Positions 1 through 9,618 of a stretch of 64,000 nt of DNA are shown piece by piece; within the stretch, counting starts at the first letter, position 1, and each line of letters starts with the position of its first letter. The stretch is from positions 19,483 to 83,482 of the forward strand of contig CAJNOL010000139.1 in NCBI GenBank assembly GCA_905250125.1, given 5' to 3'. This stretch comes from Rotaria sordida. Taxonomy: Eukaryota > Rotifera > Eurotatoria > Philodinida > Philodinidae. Below the pieces are notes generated by a model. The model was not told the DNA's origin and searched no databases. It was given only the letters and a program-made list of their open reading frames with translations. The translations under genes were made by a program, and so were the position numbers.

Positions 1-600
1 TAGTAGTTTCTTCATTTGTTGGTTGAAGATCATAAGCTAATGTTTCCATTGGTAGGTTCTTGGTTTCAATAGTAGATGTTTTAGTAGTTTCATCATTTGT
101 TGGTTCAAGATCATAGACTTGTGTTTCCATTGGAAGATTATCATCATCAGCAGTAGATGTTTTAGTAGTTTCTTCATTTGTTGGTTGAAGATCATAAACT
201 TGTGTTTCTACTGGAATATTTTTAATATTCGTTGTAGTTTCTTCATTTGTTGGTTGAAGATCATAGGCTAATGTTTCCACTGGTGGATTATTATTTTCAA
301 CGGTAGATGTTTTAGGAGTTTCTTCATTTATTGGTTGAAGATTATAAACTTGTGTTTCTACTGGAATATTTTTAATATTTATTGTAGTTTCTTCATTTGT
401 TGATTGAAGATCATAAGCTAATGTTTCCACTGGTGGATTATTATCTTCAACAGTAGATGTTTTAGAAGTTTCTTCATTTGTTGGTTGAAGATCACCAACT
501 TGTGTTTCTACTGGAATATTTTTAATATTTGTTGTAGTTTCTTCATTTATTGGTTGAAGATCATAAACTTGTGTTTCCATTGGTAGATTATCATTTTCAG
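1..600 (-). repeat. Protein-coding tandem array of alternating 69- and 81-nt units
   Basis: Read on the minus strand the array alternates a 23-residue and a 27-residue unit, giving a higher-order period of about 150 nt. For example, the same TLAY-encoding block recurs near 250 and 400, and the same TQVY block near 331 and 481. Each unit starts ETQVYDLQP or ETLAYDLQP and continues with TNEETT plus either TNIKNIPV or KTSTVEDNNPPV. About eight units are present before the window edge. Sequence identity between units is high, which suggests recent expansion or homogenisation. Confidence 0.9.
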
Positions 601-2322
601 ATATAGTTTCTGTTGTTGTTGTCGTTGTTGTTGTTGTAATAATTTCTTCGATAATTTTATCACCATCCATAACAAGTTGATGAACTTCTTCACGTTTTGT
701 TTCAACAACATCAGTTATAATTTGTTCATTTTTAAGTTCATATAATTGAGTTTCATTGATAATTTGTTCATTTGAAGAAATTTCTTCATTAGCTGATTTA
801 AGTGTATATGCTTGAGTTTTATCAATTTCTGTTGTTGTTGTTGTTGTTTCAATAGTTATTTGATTATTATCATCTTCAATAAATTTTTCGGTTCGTAAAG
901 ATGAAATAATTTCAATTTGATCATCATTATTTATTTGTGTTGATTCAATAACTATTGGTACAGTTGCTGGTAATGTTGTTGCACCAATAACTAAACTATC
1001 ATCATCTTCATTATCATTATTTAATATTGATGATAATGTTGATGGAATAAATGATGAAGATTTACGTGATGATGATTCATTTAAACCATTTTGTTTTAAT
1101 GTTTCGTCATCAGAATCTAATGAAAAGAAATTAAATTAAAAACACGAAAAAAAAGTTATTTTGAATTTATACTTTTTATACTTGTTCGAGTAAGACCTAA
1201 AAGAAAAAACAAATGAATGAGATTTTCTTTTTTTTTTTTTTAATTTCGATATTCACCATTTGTATTATTAGAATTTCCATTCCAAATTTTCATTGGTTGT
1301 GTTGGTTCTTGATCATCATAAGAATCAGTTATTGTTTGTGTTGATGCTTAAAAAAAAATCAAAATAAAATATAATTAAATATGAAATTTAAATCTTCTTA
1401 CGAATCACATCAACATTTGTTTCTGTAATAACCTAAAAGAAAAGAAAAGAAAAAAACAATACAAAAATATTTATCAATTTATAATCATAAACAAAATATA
1501 AAATCGAGAAATATTAAGCAGACACACATTGACATACCAGTGGAGGTATATCATCATCCACAGGCCATGGCGAATCCTCTTCAACTAAGGTATTTACTGG
1601 TGGTATATAAGTTTCATATATTGGTTCAGAAAGCATCTTCAAAAAGTTTTATGAACTAAACATGAGAAAAGAAAACAAGAAACATAATACTTACATTTTT
1701 ATTCGTTTGTGATTGTTGTTGTTCTTGAAATAAACAAATAATATCACCTAATTTAATTTCATCACCATCACGTAATGCATAACAAACATTTGGTTGAAGT
1801 TGAACCTAAAATTAAAAACAAAGTAAATCAAAAATTTCAATTTAATACAAATGTTTTTTTTTTTCTTTACTTTATTATGATAAGTTTTATTACTACTACC
1901 AAGATCGGTAATGAAATATTGTCCATTGTTAAAAGTTATTTTTGCATGTTGTTTTGAAAGTGACTAAATGAAGAGAAAAATAAAATAAAATTTTGATATT
2001 GAGGGAAAAAAAAGTATCTTACAGGAGCAGAAATAATTAAGTCCGATGGATTTGCTCGACCAATAATTGTTTCTTCTATTAAAAGAAAATCATGTATTAA
2101 TTTAATGATAAAGAATAAAAAACATACTTCCAATTTGATATGTATTTGGATCAGTTCCACTTACAATTTTTAATAAAGCTTCCTTAATAAGATAAAAGAA
2201 AAAGATCTTTGAAGGTTTTTATTTTTCGAAATAATAATAAAACATACTGATTCAATGGTTGATGAATTTTGTACAAAACTATCATCAGCTGTTATTATTT
2301 GTGTATTATCAAGATCTGTCAT
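1..2322 (-). CDS. MDC1-like: MDC1-like FHA protein with TQ-x-Y repeat array (3'-partial, multi-exon)
   Basis: Probable mediator of DNA-damage checkpoint: in animals MDC1 binds phosphorylated H2AX and recruits RNF8 to breaks in the nucleus. The start codon lies at 2320-2322 and the protein begins MTDLDNTQIITADDSF. Exons at 2248-2322, 2128-2182, 2023-2075, 1871-1963 and about 1697-1804 splice in phase into an FHA domain. It shows the expected Gly-Arg (ETIIGRANPSD), SLSKQHAKI, the Asn of SSNKTY, and LRDGDEIKLGD; human MDC1 has a very similar SxSKQHAxI block. Further exons (about 1530-1635, 1400-1433, 1242-1347) carry acidic and S/T-Q rich sequence. The exon from 1116 to the window edge carries TQAY, TQLY and then a tandem TQVY/TLAY array. 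The gene is truncated at base 1, so C-terminal BRCT domains, which would settle the identity, are not visible. Introns are 50-100 bp GT-AG. The exact exon joins between 1117 and 1440 are uncertain. Confidence 0.75.
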
Positions 2323-3206
2323 ATCGTTTTCGTTTCAACAATTACTTGCAAAAATATTTTTGATAGAAATGAATACAATATCTATAGTTTTCTCATCTTT
2401 GTTTAACATAATTAGTGACATCTATTCTTTGTCTATTGTCAAATCTATGTTAAGTAATTGTATTAATTCATTAAGAAAAATAAAAAAGAATGAAAAATTA
2501 AAATAATTTTATAGAAAATTAAATTTTTTATTTCAATTAAATAAATATAATAATAAAATAAGACTGATAATTAGTGTCATCTACAAATGTGATTCCATAA
2601 TATTTTGAAAAAAAAATTGTTTACTTGCGTTCAAGCAACAATGATAAGTGACCTTGAACCTTATATATAAGTAAAGAATATAAATAATGACATCATGTGA
2701 TTTTATTTTTTCTTTCTGCCGTCTGACTATTTTTGATGTCGAAATAACTTTTGAATAGAACAATACTAAATATAAAAACATCGCTCTGAAGCGAATATTA
2801 CATATTTGATATCGTTATGTGCATTGTTGATTTCTCTCTATCTTTTTTTTCTAATTACGTCAATGAAAATTTATTCTTAAAATAAAATATTAAAATATTG
2901 ACTTTATGATAAGGTAAAACGCATCTTCCCACTCGAGAAGAATATTTTTGTCTATATGGAAGTAATCACCTGACATTTGCACCGTAAGTTAATTTCTCTT
3001 TTTCTCTTATTTTCTATTTTTTCTCATATACTCGCCAAAAAGAGAGAATAGAAATGTATATAAAGACTGCGTGGTAATGAAGCAAATCATTATCAAAACA
3101 AAGTACTTATATTGATTATTCTTTTAGACAAGAAGGTCTAATTAAAAATAAAGTATAGACGTGGCGGTTCTTATTGTTACTTCTAATACTTCGTTGACTT
3201 CTGAAC
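2323..3206. other. Divergent intergenic region between MDC1-like and polyamine oxidase genes
   Basis: About 880 bp separate the two start codons. No convincing ORF is present; the short minus-strand frame at 2581-2781 lacks family features. The region probably holds both promoters. A TATA-like site for the plus-strand gene is annotated separately, and a palindromic TTATATATAAG lies near 2665. Two AG acceptor-like sites follow pyrimidine runs near 3126 and 3157, upstream of the oxidase ATG. Confidence 0.6.
3057..3065 (+). promoter_or_regulatory. TATA-box candidate for polyamine oxidase
   Basis: TATATAAAG lies 142 bp upstream of the ATG at 3207, on the strand of the oxidase and followed by more GC-balanced sequence. 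The match is to the metazoan TATA consensus only; no initiator was tested. Confidence 0.35.
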
Positions 3207-5601
3207 ATGTCAACAGTCGATCAAAATCCGGTAATTATTTCAAAATATTCATTTTTATTTTTTTAATAATTATTAAATATTTTTTTGTTTATATAGATTT
3301 CTCAATATCATCAAACTATAATTATTGGTTGTGGTGCAGCCGGTCTATCAGCTGCATATCAATTACACAAATCCGGTTTTAAATCTGTTTTAATTCTTGA
3401 AGGTTCAAAACGTATCGGTGGTCGCATCCTCACCGAATACTTAGATAAAGATTCATTAAAACCACTTGAAATGGGTGCATGTTGGATGCATGGTATACAA
3501 GGAAATCCCGTATATGAATTAGCTGTACGTGAAAAATTTCCACAACATACAGGTACAATACTTAGTTTTAATATTGGTACATGTGTTGATGAAAATGGTT
3601 TACAAATATCAAGTGAATTACATAATGAAGTTGATCAATTTTTTGAAAGTTTATTACAAGATACAAGAGATTTATTTGAATATCAACAAAAAAATAATAC
3701 ACCAATATCATCAATAAGTATACAAAAAGTTTTTATGGAAAAATTCTCAAATTTTTTAAATTCAAATGGTGAAGATAATGAAACACGTTCTTTAAAACTT
3801 AAATTACTGCAACGAAGGTAAATAATTAGACAAAAAAAAAAAGATTAGTGATGATAATTAAAATGTTAATTGATTCTTTATTTTTGTATAGATTTGATCA
3901 AGAAACAGGCGAATGTGGTTGTCAATCAATGGAACAAGTATCGTATTCAGAATTTGGTTCATATCAACGACCAATTGGTCCCGATATGGAATTTCCATCT
4001 GGTTATTCAACATTAATACGTTATTTATGTTCACAAATACCAAAAAATTGGATTTTATTTGAACAATTTGTTGAAAATATTCTTTGGGATACAGATAATC
4101 ATGTCAAAATTACATGTGCAAATGGAAATATTTATGAATGTAATCATGTTATTTGTACTATTCCATTAGCTGTTATGAAATGGAGTTATAAATCATTATT
4201 TACTCCAGCATTACCAAGTAAATAAAAACAAAAAAAAAATTTATTTTCTAAAATAAAAGAATAAATTTGAAATTTTTTTTTTTTGTTTCTTAAGCATGGA
4301 AAATTGAAGCAATACAAAAAATGGATATGGGTACAGTTGATAAAATCTATTTATTTTATGAACAATTAAATTTTTTTAATGGTGATTCATTAGCTATTGT
4401 TTATGATCGAGAACATGATACATTAGATATAAAAAGAGAATGGTTTAAAAAAATTTTCTTATTTCAAAAAGTTTATGATAATGTTTTATTATGTTGGATA
4501 ACGGGTGATGAAGCTATTTTTTGTGAACAATTAGATGAAAAACATATTGGCGATGTATTAACAAATCTTTTTAGAAAATCATTAAAAAATCCTAATATAC
4601 CAACACCAACAAAAGTTATTCGGTAAGAAAATTAATTTTCTTTGTAATTTTATTTCATTTTCTTTCTTCATGGTTGATAGCACTGAAGTTTGCATAAAGT
4701 CACTTGTGGTGACTTATCAAATAACGTAACGATTCAGCCATGATAACTTTTCATAGTTAATAAATTAAAATTTACGAGTAGAATCATTCATTAGTATAAT
4801 TATAGAAATTTACTAATGTTAACGGTTGAAATTTCTAATCAGTTCTTCCTTAATTACAATGAAATACAATTTTATGCAAATTTATTCTTTCTTTTTCTTT
4901 TTTTGTCATATAGAACTCAATGGTTTTCAAATCCATGTGCAAAAGGTTCATATTCATATGTACCTGTTGGTGCATCATCTTGTCAACATATTCATGATTT
5001 GGCTAAACCATTAACGGCTCATAATAAAGTAAGATTTATTCCTAAAGATAAGTTCCATTAAAATAAAAGATAGTATTGACATATATATATATATATATTT
5101 TTTTATGCTTAAAGTCCTTTTAGTAGTCTTTCAGAAAAGCAGAACCCGATTGATGGACAACACACGTTGACAAGGCGCAGGTAGACGATATCTTGGGATA
5201 TTAATATCCATATTAACCTAAGAATTGTTGAATACGCTTGTTCTTCGGTTTTGTTGTTTATTTGTCTAGGTTCTGTTCGTATGATGACGATGTAGCAGAT
5301 AAATAGGTCTGATTACAATTTTTATATATCTATTTCTTTCTTTTTTTATTTGATTTTTTGTCCTTTTATCTTTTCTTTTTTCGTTAAACAAATATATAAT
5401 TTTTAGTCGCGAGTATTATTTGCGGGTGAACATACCCATACTCGCTATTACTCAACTGTAACTGGTGCATTTATAACTGGTCAAACACAAGCATTACAAG
5501 TAGCCCAACAATTAACTGCAAATAATGATACAGAAACATTAGTTAAATCAATTACCGATGATTTTAATAAAATTCAATGGAAACGTGAAGAACCACCCTG
5601 A
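3207..5601 (+). CDS. Polyamine/spermine oxidase, FAD-dependent (6 exons)
   Basis: Flavin amine oxidase that oxidises spermine or acetylpolyamines to aldehydes and hydrogen peroxide. The exons 3207-3230, 3297-3817, 3892-4217, 4295-4622, 4914-5028 and 5407-5601 join in phase to 1509 nt, giving 502 residues, a normal length for SMOX/PAOX. The N-terminus has the Rossmann FAD motif IIIGCGAAGLSAAY near residue 20 and RIGGRI about 30 residues later. MGACWMHG, WFSNPCAKGSYSYVPVG near residue 400 and AGEHTHTRYYSTVTGA near 440 are family hallmarks around substrate and flavin. The start is chosen because exon 1 (MSTVDQNP) splices cleanly into the FAD motif. There is no obvious signal peptide, so the protein is probably cytosolic. 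I cannot tell spermine from N1-acetylpolyamine preference. The stop at 5599-5601 is followed by an open in-frame extension (separate entry). Confidence 0.93.
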
Positions 5602-5796
5602 CAAACTCCCGTTTTAAGTCGTCGTCTGAAAATGATGACGACGACAAATGACGGTGCTGGTCAAGCACCAACGGTATCAATGACGAAACAAGATGTTGCC
5701 CCAAAACCAATCCGTGGTTTGACAACAAAAATCTTCTCGTTCATTACCGAATTGGTTACTCAGACCGTTCATTATTTGAAAGACTTTGACATATAA
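5602..5796 (+). other. In-frame 64-codon open extension after the oxidase TGA
   Basis: After the TGA at 5599-5601 the same reading frame stays open for 64 codons to a TAA at 5794-5796. The predicted tail begins QTPVLSRRLK, has a Thr-rich middle and ends TELVTQTVHYLKDFDI, an amphipathic-looking helix. The stretch is less AT-rich than the UTRs nearby and uses ACG, GCC and TTC codons. The stop is followed by C (TGA-C), a context known to be permissive for readthrough. It may be a readthrough tail, a recently disrupted C-terminus or an alternatively spliced exon. Confidence 0.5.
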
Positions 5797-5927
5797 ATTT
5801 CTTTTTTTTTTTTGTTTTGTTTATTCTTATGTTTTCAGAGTGTGGATATAGTTATCGCTCTTCTCTTTAGTGTGGTCTTAATTTAATCAAGCATATGCTT
5901 TTTTGTTTCTCTTTTCAATATTTACTC

Positions 5928-5933
5928 AATAAA
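5928..5933 (+). terminator. Polyadenylation signal AATAAA of polyamine oxidase
   Basis: AATAAA sits 330 nt after the TGA and about 130 nt after the downstream TAA, on the coding strand and before the convergent INCENP-like gene. Confidence 0.5.
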
Positions 5934-6059
5934 ATTAATCATTTAATCCAGCAATTAGATCAGTTTTTATTCTCGGACAGATAGGTTTGTTTTTTGCATA
6001 TCAGTAGTTCTAGAAAATAATTTATTATTAAAAAAAAAAACGAACAAGAAAAAAAAACA

Positions 6060-6757
6060 TTAAACAAAATTCGGTGGAAGCATTGAAGAAGAATAATTTA
6101 AAGAAAATTCTGTATTATGTTTTAATTCAATTGATTGAACCATTTCATGTGCTACATCGATTTGAATTGAACCAAAAATATCTTCAGGATTTTTATCATT
6201 AAAATAAATTTGATTAATAAATGCTAATTGAAGTTGACTTTCTAAATGATGAATAAAAAATTTTGTAGCTCAACAAAGACAAAAAAAACCTACTTCTAGC
6301 CCAACGTGGAATTTTTTTCGATCGTCGACGAGATATAGCTACATGTGTATCATCAAGTACATCATCATGAAATATAGTCATATCATAATTATTTGTTGAA
6401 TCTGTTTTAAAACTATATTCTGAATTTGGATTAACTTCTCGGACAATATTAGATCTACAAAACAAACAAATAAAAAAAAGTAAAGAAAAATAAACTTACC
6501 CTTTGATACGTCGAAATCGACCACTCGATTGTACATGGTTTTGAATTAAACTATGAATAGGTGTTTTAGATTGAATAAGAGATGAAGATTTTTTAAATAG
6601 TTGACGGCGAAAAAATGTCTTGATTGAAGTATTTGAACGTTTTGGATTAGTTACGATGGATGAATTAGTAGAACGAATACACTACAAATATAATCATATA
6701 AATAGAAAACAAAAAATTTCATACAGGAATTACTTTTACTGGATTACAAAAAGCCAT
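6060..6757 (-). CDS. INCENP-like: Small INCENP-like protein with IN-box (4 exons)
   Basis: Likely a chromosomal passenger complex scaffold fragment: the INCENP IN-box wraps the Aurora B/C kinase N-lobe and activates it. Exons 6725-6757, 6500-6681, 6290-6454 and 6060-6237 join in phase to 558 nt (185 residues). The C-terminal half reads SKKIPRWARSSQLQLAFINQ followed by IYFNDKNPEDIFGSI. This parallels the vertebrate IN-box pattern of IP-x-WAR, a hydrophobic helix with Gln, then (L/I)FG-x-I. A SSS-x-x-x-P segment near the C-terminus lies where vertebrates have the TSS activation motif. The N-terminal half is basic (FFRRQLFKK, RFRRIKG), then acidic. Missing are the survivin/borealin-binding N-terminal helix and the long single-alpha-helix/coiled coil, so the protein is several times shorter than typical INCENP. 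The splice choice at 6290/6237 is the one that keeps the frame open. It could be a truncated paralogue, or upstream exons may lie between 6760 and 7230, where I see none. Confidence 0.68.
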
Positions 6758-9618
6758 TGAAAATATTAGACGTAAATTGTTGATAAGAACGTTGACCGAG
6801 AAATGTTACTGAATAAGTCGAATATGTTTCCTTATATAGAGTAAATCTCATTTAGTTAAAATGGCTTAAATTTAGTTTAATCAAAGAGTTGTTCCAAATG
6901 TGGGATTGATCAATTAAATGACAAGCTAATTTTATATAATCGCTTTCTTCTTAATTATACATGTTTTTCGTTGATTAATTGAACGAAAGATATATATTCG
7001 TTAATTGAAAATGAAAGAAAAGAAAAAAACGAAAGCAAAAATATCAAAACGAAAAATTTCGAAACAAAAGTGATATTTCTAGTTAACGATGATTCTAAGC
7101 ACATGTAATTTTTTTTTTCTGGATGGATGGAAATGAAGAGAAAACTCATCCTCACAACGACAACTTCGATTGCAGCAATAGTTGTGTTATCCAATGAATG
7201 TGAAATGAGCAAGCAAATATTTGCGTCGTATGTTTAGCGCAGAGGTGGGCAACTTAGAAATTTTTCAAATCTCAAGTCAAGTCAAATCACTAAAAAAGCA
7301 TTTCGAGTCAAGTCAAGTCAAGTCGTACCCAAAAACTGTTTCCACCAAGTCAAGTCAAGTCAAGTCAGATCCCAAAATTTTTTCGACCAAGTCAAGTCAA
7401 GTCAAGTCATACCCAAAAAATTTTTCTACCAAGTCAAGTCAAGTCAAGTCAGACTTGACTTGACTTGACTTGAAAGCAGGGTATTTTTGACTTGACTTGC
7501 CCAGCTCTGGTTTAGCGTTATTTGGCGATTTGTTTTTATTGATTTTCAGAGAGTGGATTTATTCAAGAACGTCGATTTATCATATCCACAATCTCAAGGA
7601 CACAATCCAAAGCACTTTTCGACCATTTTCCACTCCGATATTTTCACTTCGACCTTTCTACAGTCAACTGAATAATTTACAGCATTAGTAAAAAAAAATG
7701 ATTTATTAAGGGCCTCGCTTCGAAGATCTAACTTTAACAACGTACATAAGATATTAATGAAACGTTGCATAGATGTTCAGGTCATAGAAGTACATTAATA
7801 AAAGAAGTTCATAGCTCCATACCTAACCGTTCAGAAGTTTTTCAGAAACCAAGCTGCAAAACAGGGCTTTCTACAAAAACTTAGAGTTTACCTAGCACTA
7901 TCAATTAATTAGAAAATTCATTTCCGAATATATTTATTTATTAAAAGAGAACACAGTTCTCTAAAATGAAATATATTAAGAAAAAAATTTCTCTGCAGTT
8001 CTATCATTACTGAAAAAAATCAATTTTGAGAAAAACGCAAACGAAATTTTTTCTTTTATATAGTCTTCTTGTCATTACTTAAAATAAAGATGAAGCATAA
8101 ATATATTGCATGTTAATCGAAATATTTATCTATGTACATTAGATTTTCTTCATACGAGATACATCGCGATAGATAATGGTGCCTACCATTCAACAACATA
8201 ATAAACACAGACGGATAACAAATTAGTTTTTTTTAATTTAACTTGTGAAATTAGGATTGGGTGCATGTGAGCGAAGAGAAGATATATATACTCACATCCT
8301 TAAGTCATTGAGAATTTCAAAAGTCTGTCTCTAAGATGTGCAAGATTTGATTTCCTCTGAAAAATATTTGTCTATTTTGTCGATCTAATTCTACCAAAAG
8401 AAATTTTGCTGATTGCTTTAGACATCATTATTTGTCCCGATAGTTTCAAAAGTCATTCATAAAACTTTCCAAAACAAATTCGAGAATCAAAAGTATATTT
8501 ATAAATTTGTACACTAGACAATTCATGGAACATGTTTATATATTTATTTCAAAAATCATTTTTTTTTTGACTAAAATAGAATTTTCTAAAAGCGGATCCT
8601 TAAGTAAAGAAAAAGAATAGAATCATTCAAATATATATTTAGATAAAATATTGCTTAAAATTAGATAATAGATGTGTGTGCAGGCGTAGATGTGAGTCTT
8701 ATAATCTCACACTCACATATATCTGCAGTCTTTTTCCATTCAATTTTTCTATCGATTCTTCAATAAAATGTTCGATCGAATAGTCTACATTCATTCGATG
8801 TTCACTATTATTAGAAGGTCAAATGAAATATTCCCGATAGATTAAAAGTTGCATCTGAATTACTATGTAATCAAATGATATCCACATTCAATAATAGAAA
8901 TCTATGAAGATACAATGGTGAAAAATCTGTTGTACATATTTGATTGATTATGATGAATAAGACAATGTAACAAAGACAAATCGATTGTACTTAAAATCTC
9001 TATCGATATTTTTATTCTTTGATCAAAGTTAAGATCTATCTTGAAATTACTTTCTATGCTTTTAGTACAATAATAATCTTTTCTAAATATGATTATCAGA
9101 TGTTTTCATTTTCATACAAATTAATATTATTAAAACATAATTAATCATAGAAAAGAAAAAAAAAGCCATGATCGTAATTTATATTTCAAACTGTCTTGAT
9201 TTTAATATACGGTATTGAAGTAATACAAAAAGAAAAAAAAAAGAAAAAGAAGCCAAAGTAGAACATGCATTATAGGAAAACATCATACTTAGGTTGCGTA
9301 CAACAAAAGAGAAACACATAAATCTTTTTCAAATTTGGTTATGCATTTTTTTTTCTGATAAAAATCTATATAATACATATATATATATAGATTAATGTGA
9401 AGAAAATCAATTAATCTGACCGGTTCAATTGGTTGGTATTTATATATATATATATATAATCAATAAATAAATAAAAAACATCTTCGAACATTATATGAAG
9501 ACAAAAAATGAAACGAAGAAAGTAGAAGAAGACTAGGTTCATAGTTTATTTTCGTTTTTTGTTTTTTATTCTAATTATTGACGAAAGACAGTCGGGTGAA
9601 TGTCATTAAATTGTTGAA
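6758..9618. other. Intergenic region with a hAT MITE, no gene seen
   Basis: About 2.9 kb between the INCENP-like gene and the 3' end of VPS15. Apart from the MITE at 7240-7509, it contains AT-rich unique sequence, AT dinucleotide runs near 9380 and 9440, and two short stretches with opposed TGTGAG/CTCACA words (about 8270-8300 and 8675-8725) that may be decayed repeat ends. No ORF with coding character was found. Confidence 0.6.
7240..7509. mobile_element. Non-autonomous hAT-type MITE with 8-bp TSD and AAGTC-repeat interior
   Basis: A 270-bp element starts CAGAGGTGGGCAACTT and ends ACTTGCCCAGCTCTG, giving imperfect terminal inverted repeats of about 15 bp with the CAG-G-TG ends typical of hAT. 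It is flanked by a perfect 8-bp direct repeat, GTTTAGCG, at 7232-7239 and 7510-7517, the TSD size expected for hAT. The interior is almost entirely CAAGT/AAGTC pentamers arranged in about four blocks. These are followed by the reverse-complement run (ACTTG)n near 7451-7475, so a hairpin could form. It has no coding capacity. Confidence 0.85.

Noticed and set aside
1-600. Regularly spaced direct repeats resembling a CRISPR array
   Set aside because: The repeats are in-frame protein-coding units inside a eukaryotic exon, with alternating 69/81-nt lengths and no unique spacers.
5599-5601. TGA as a selenocysteine codon in polyamine oxidase
   Set aside because: The family has no selenoprotein members, the codon falls at the normal C-terminus, and I saw no obvious SECIS-type stem in the 3' flank.
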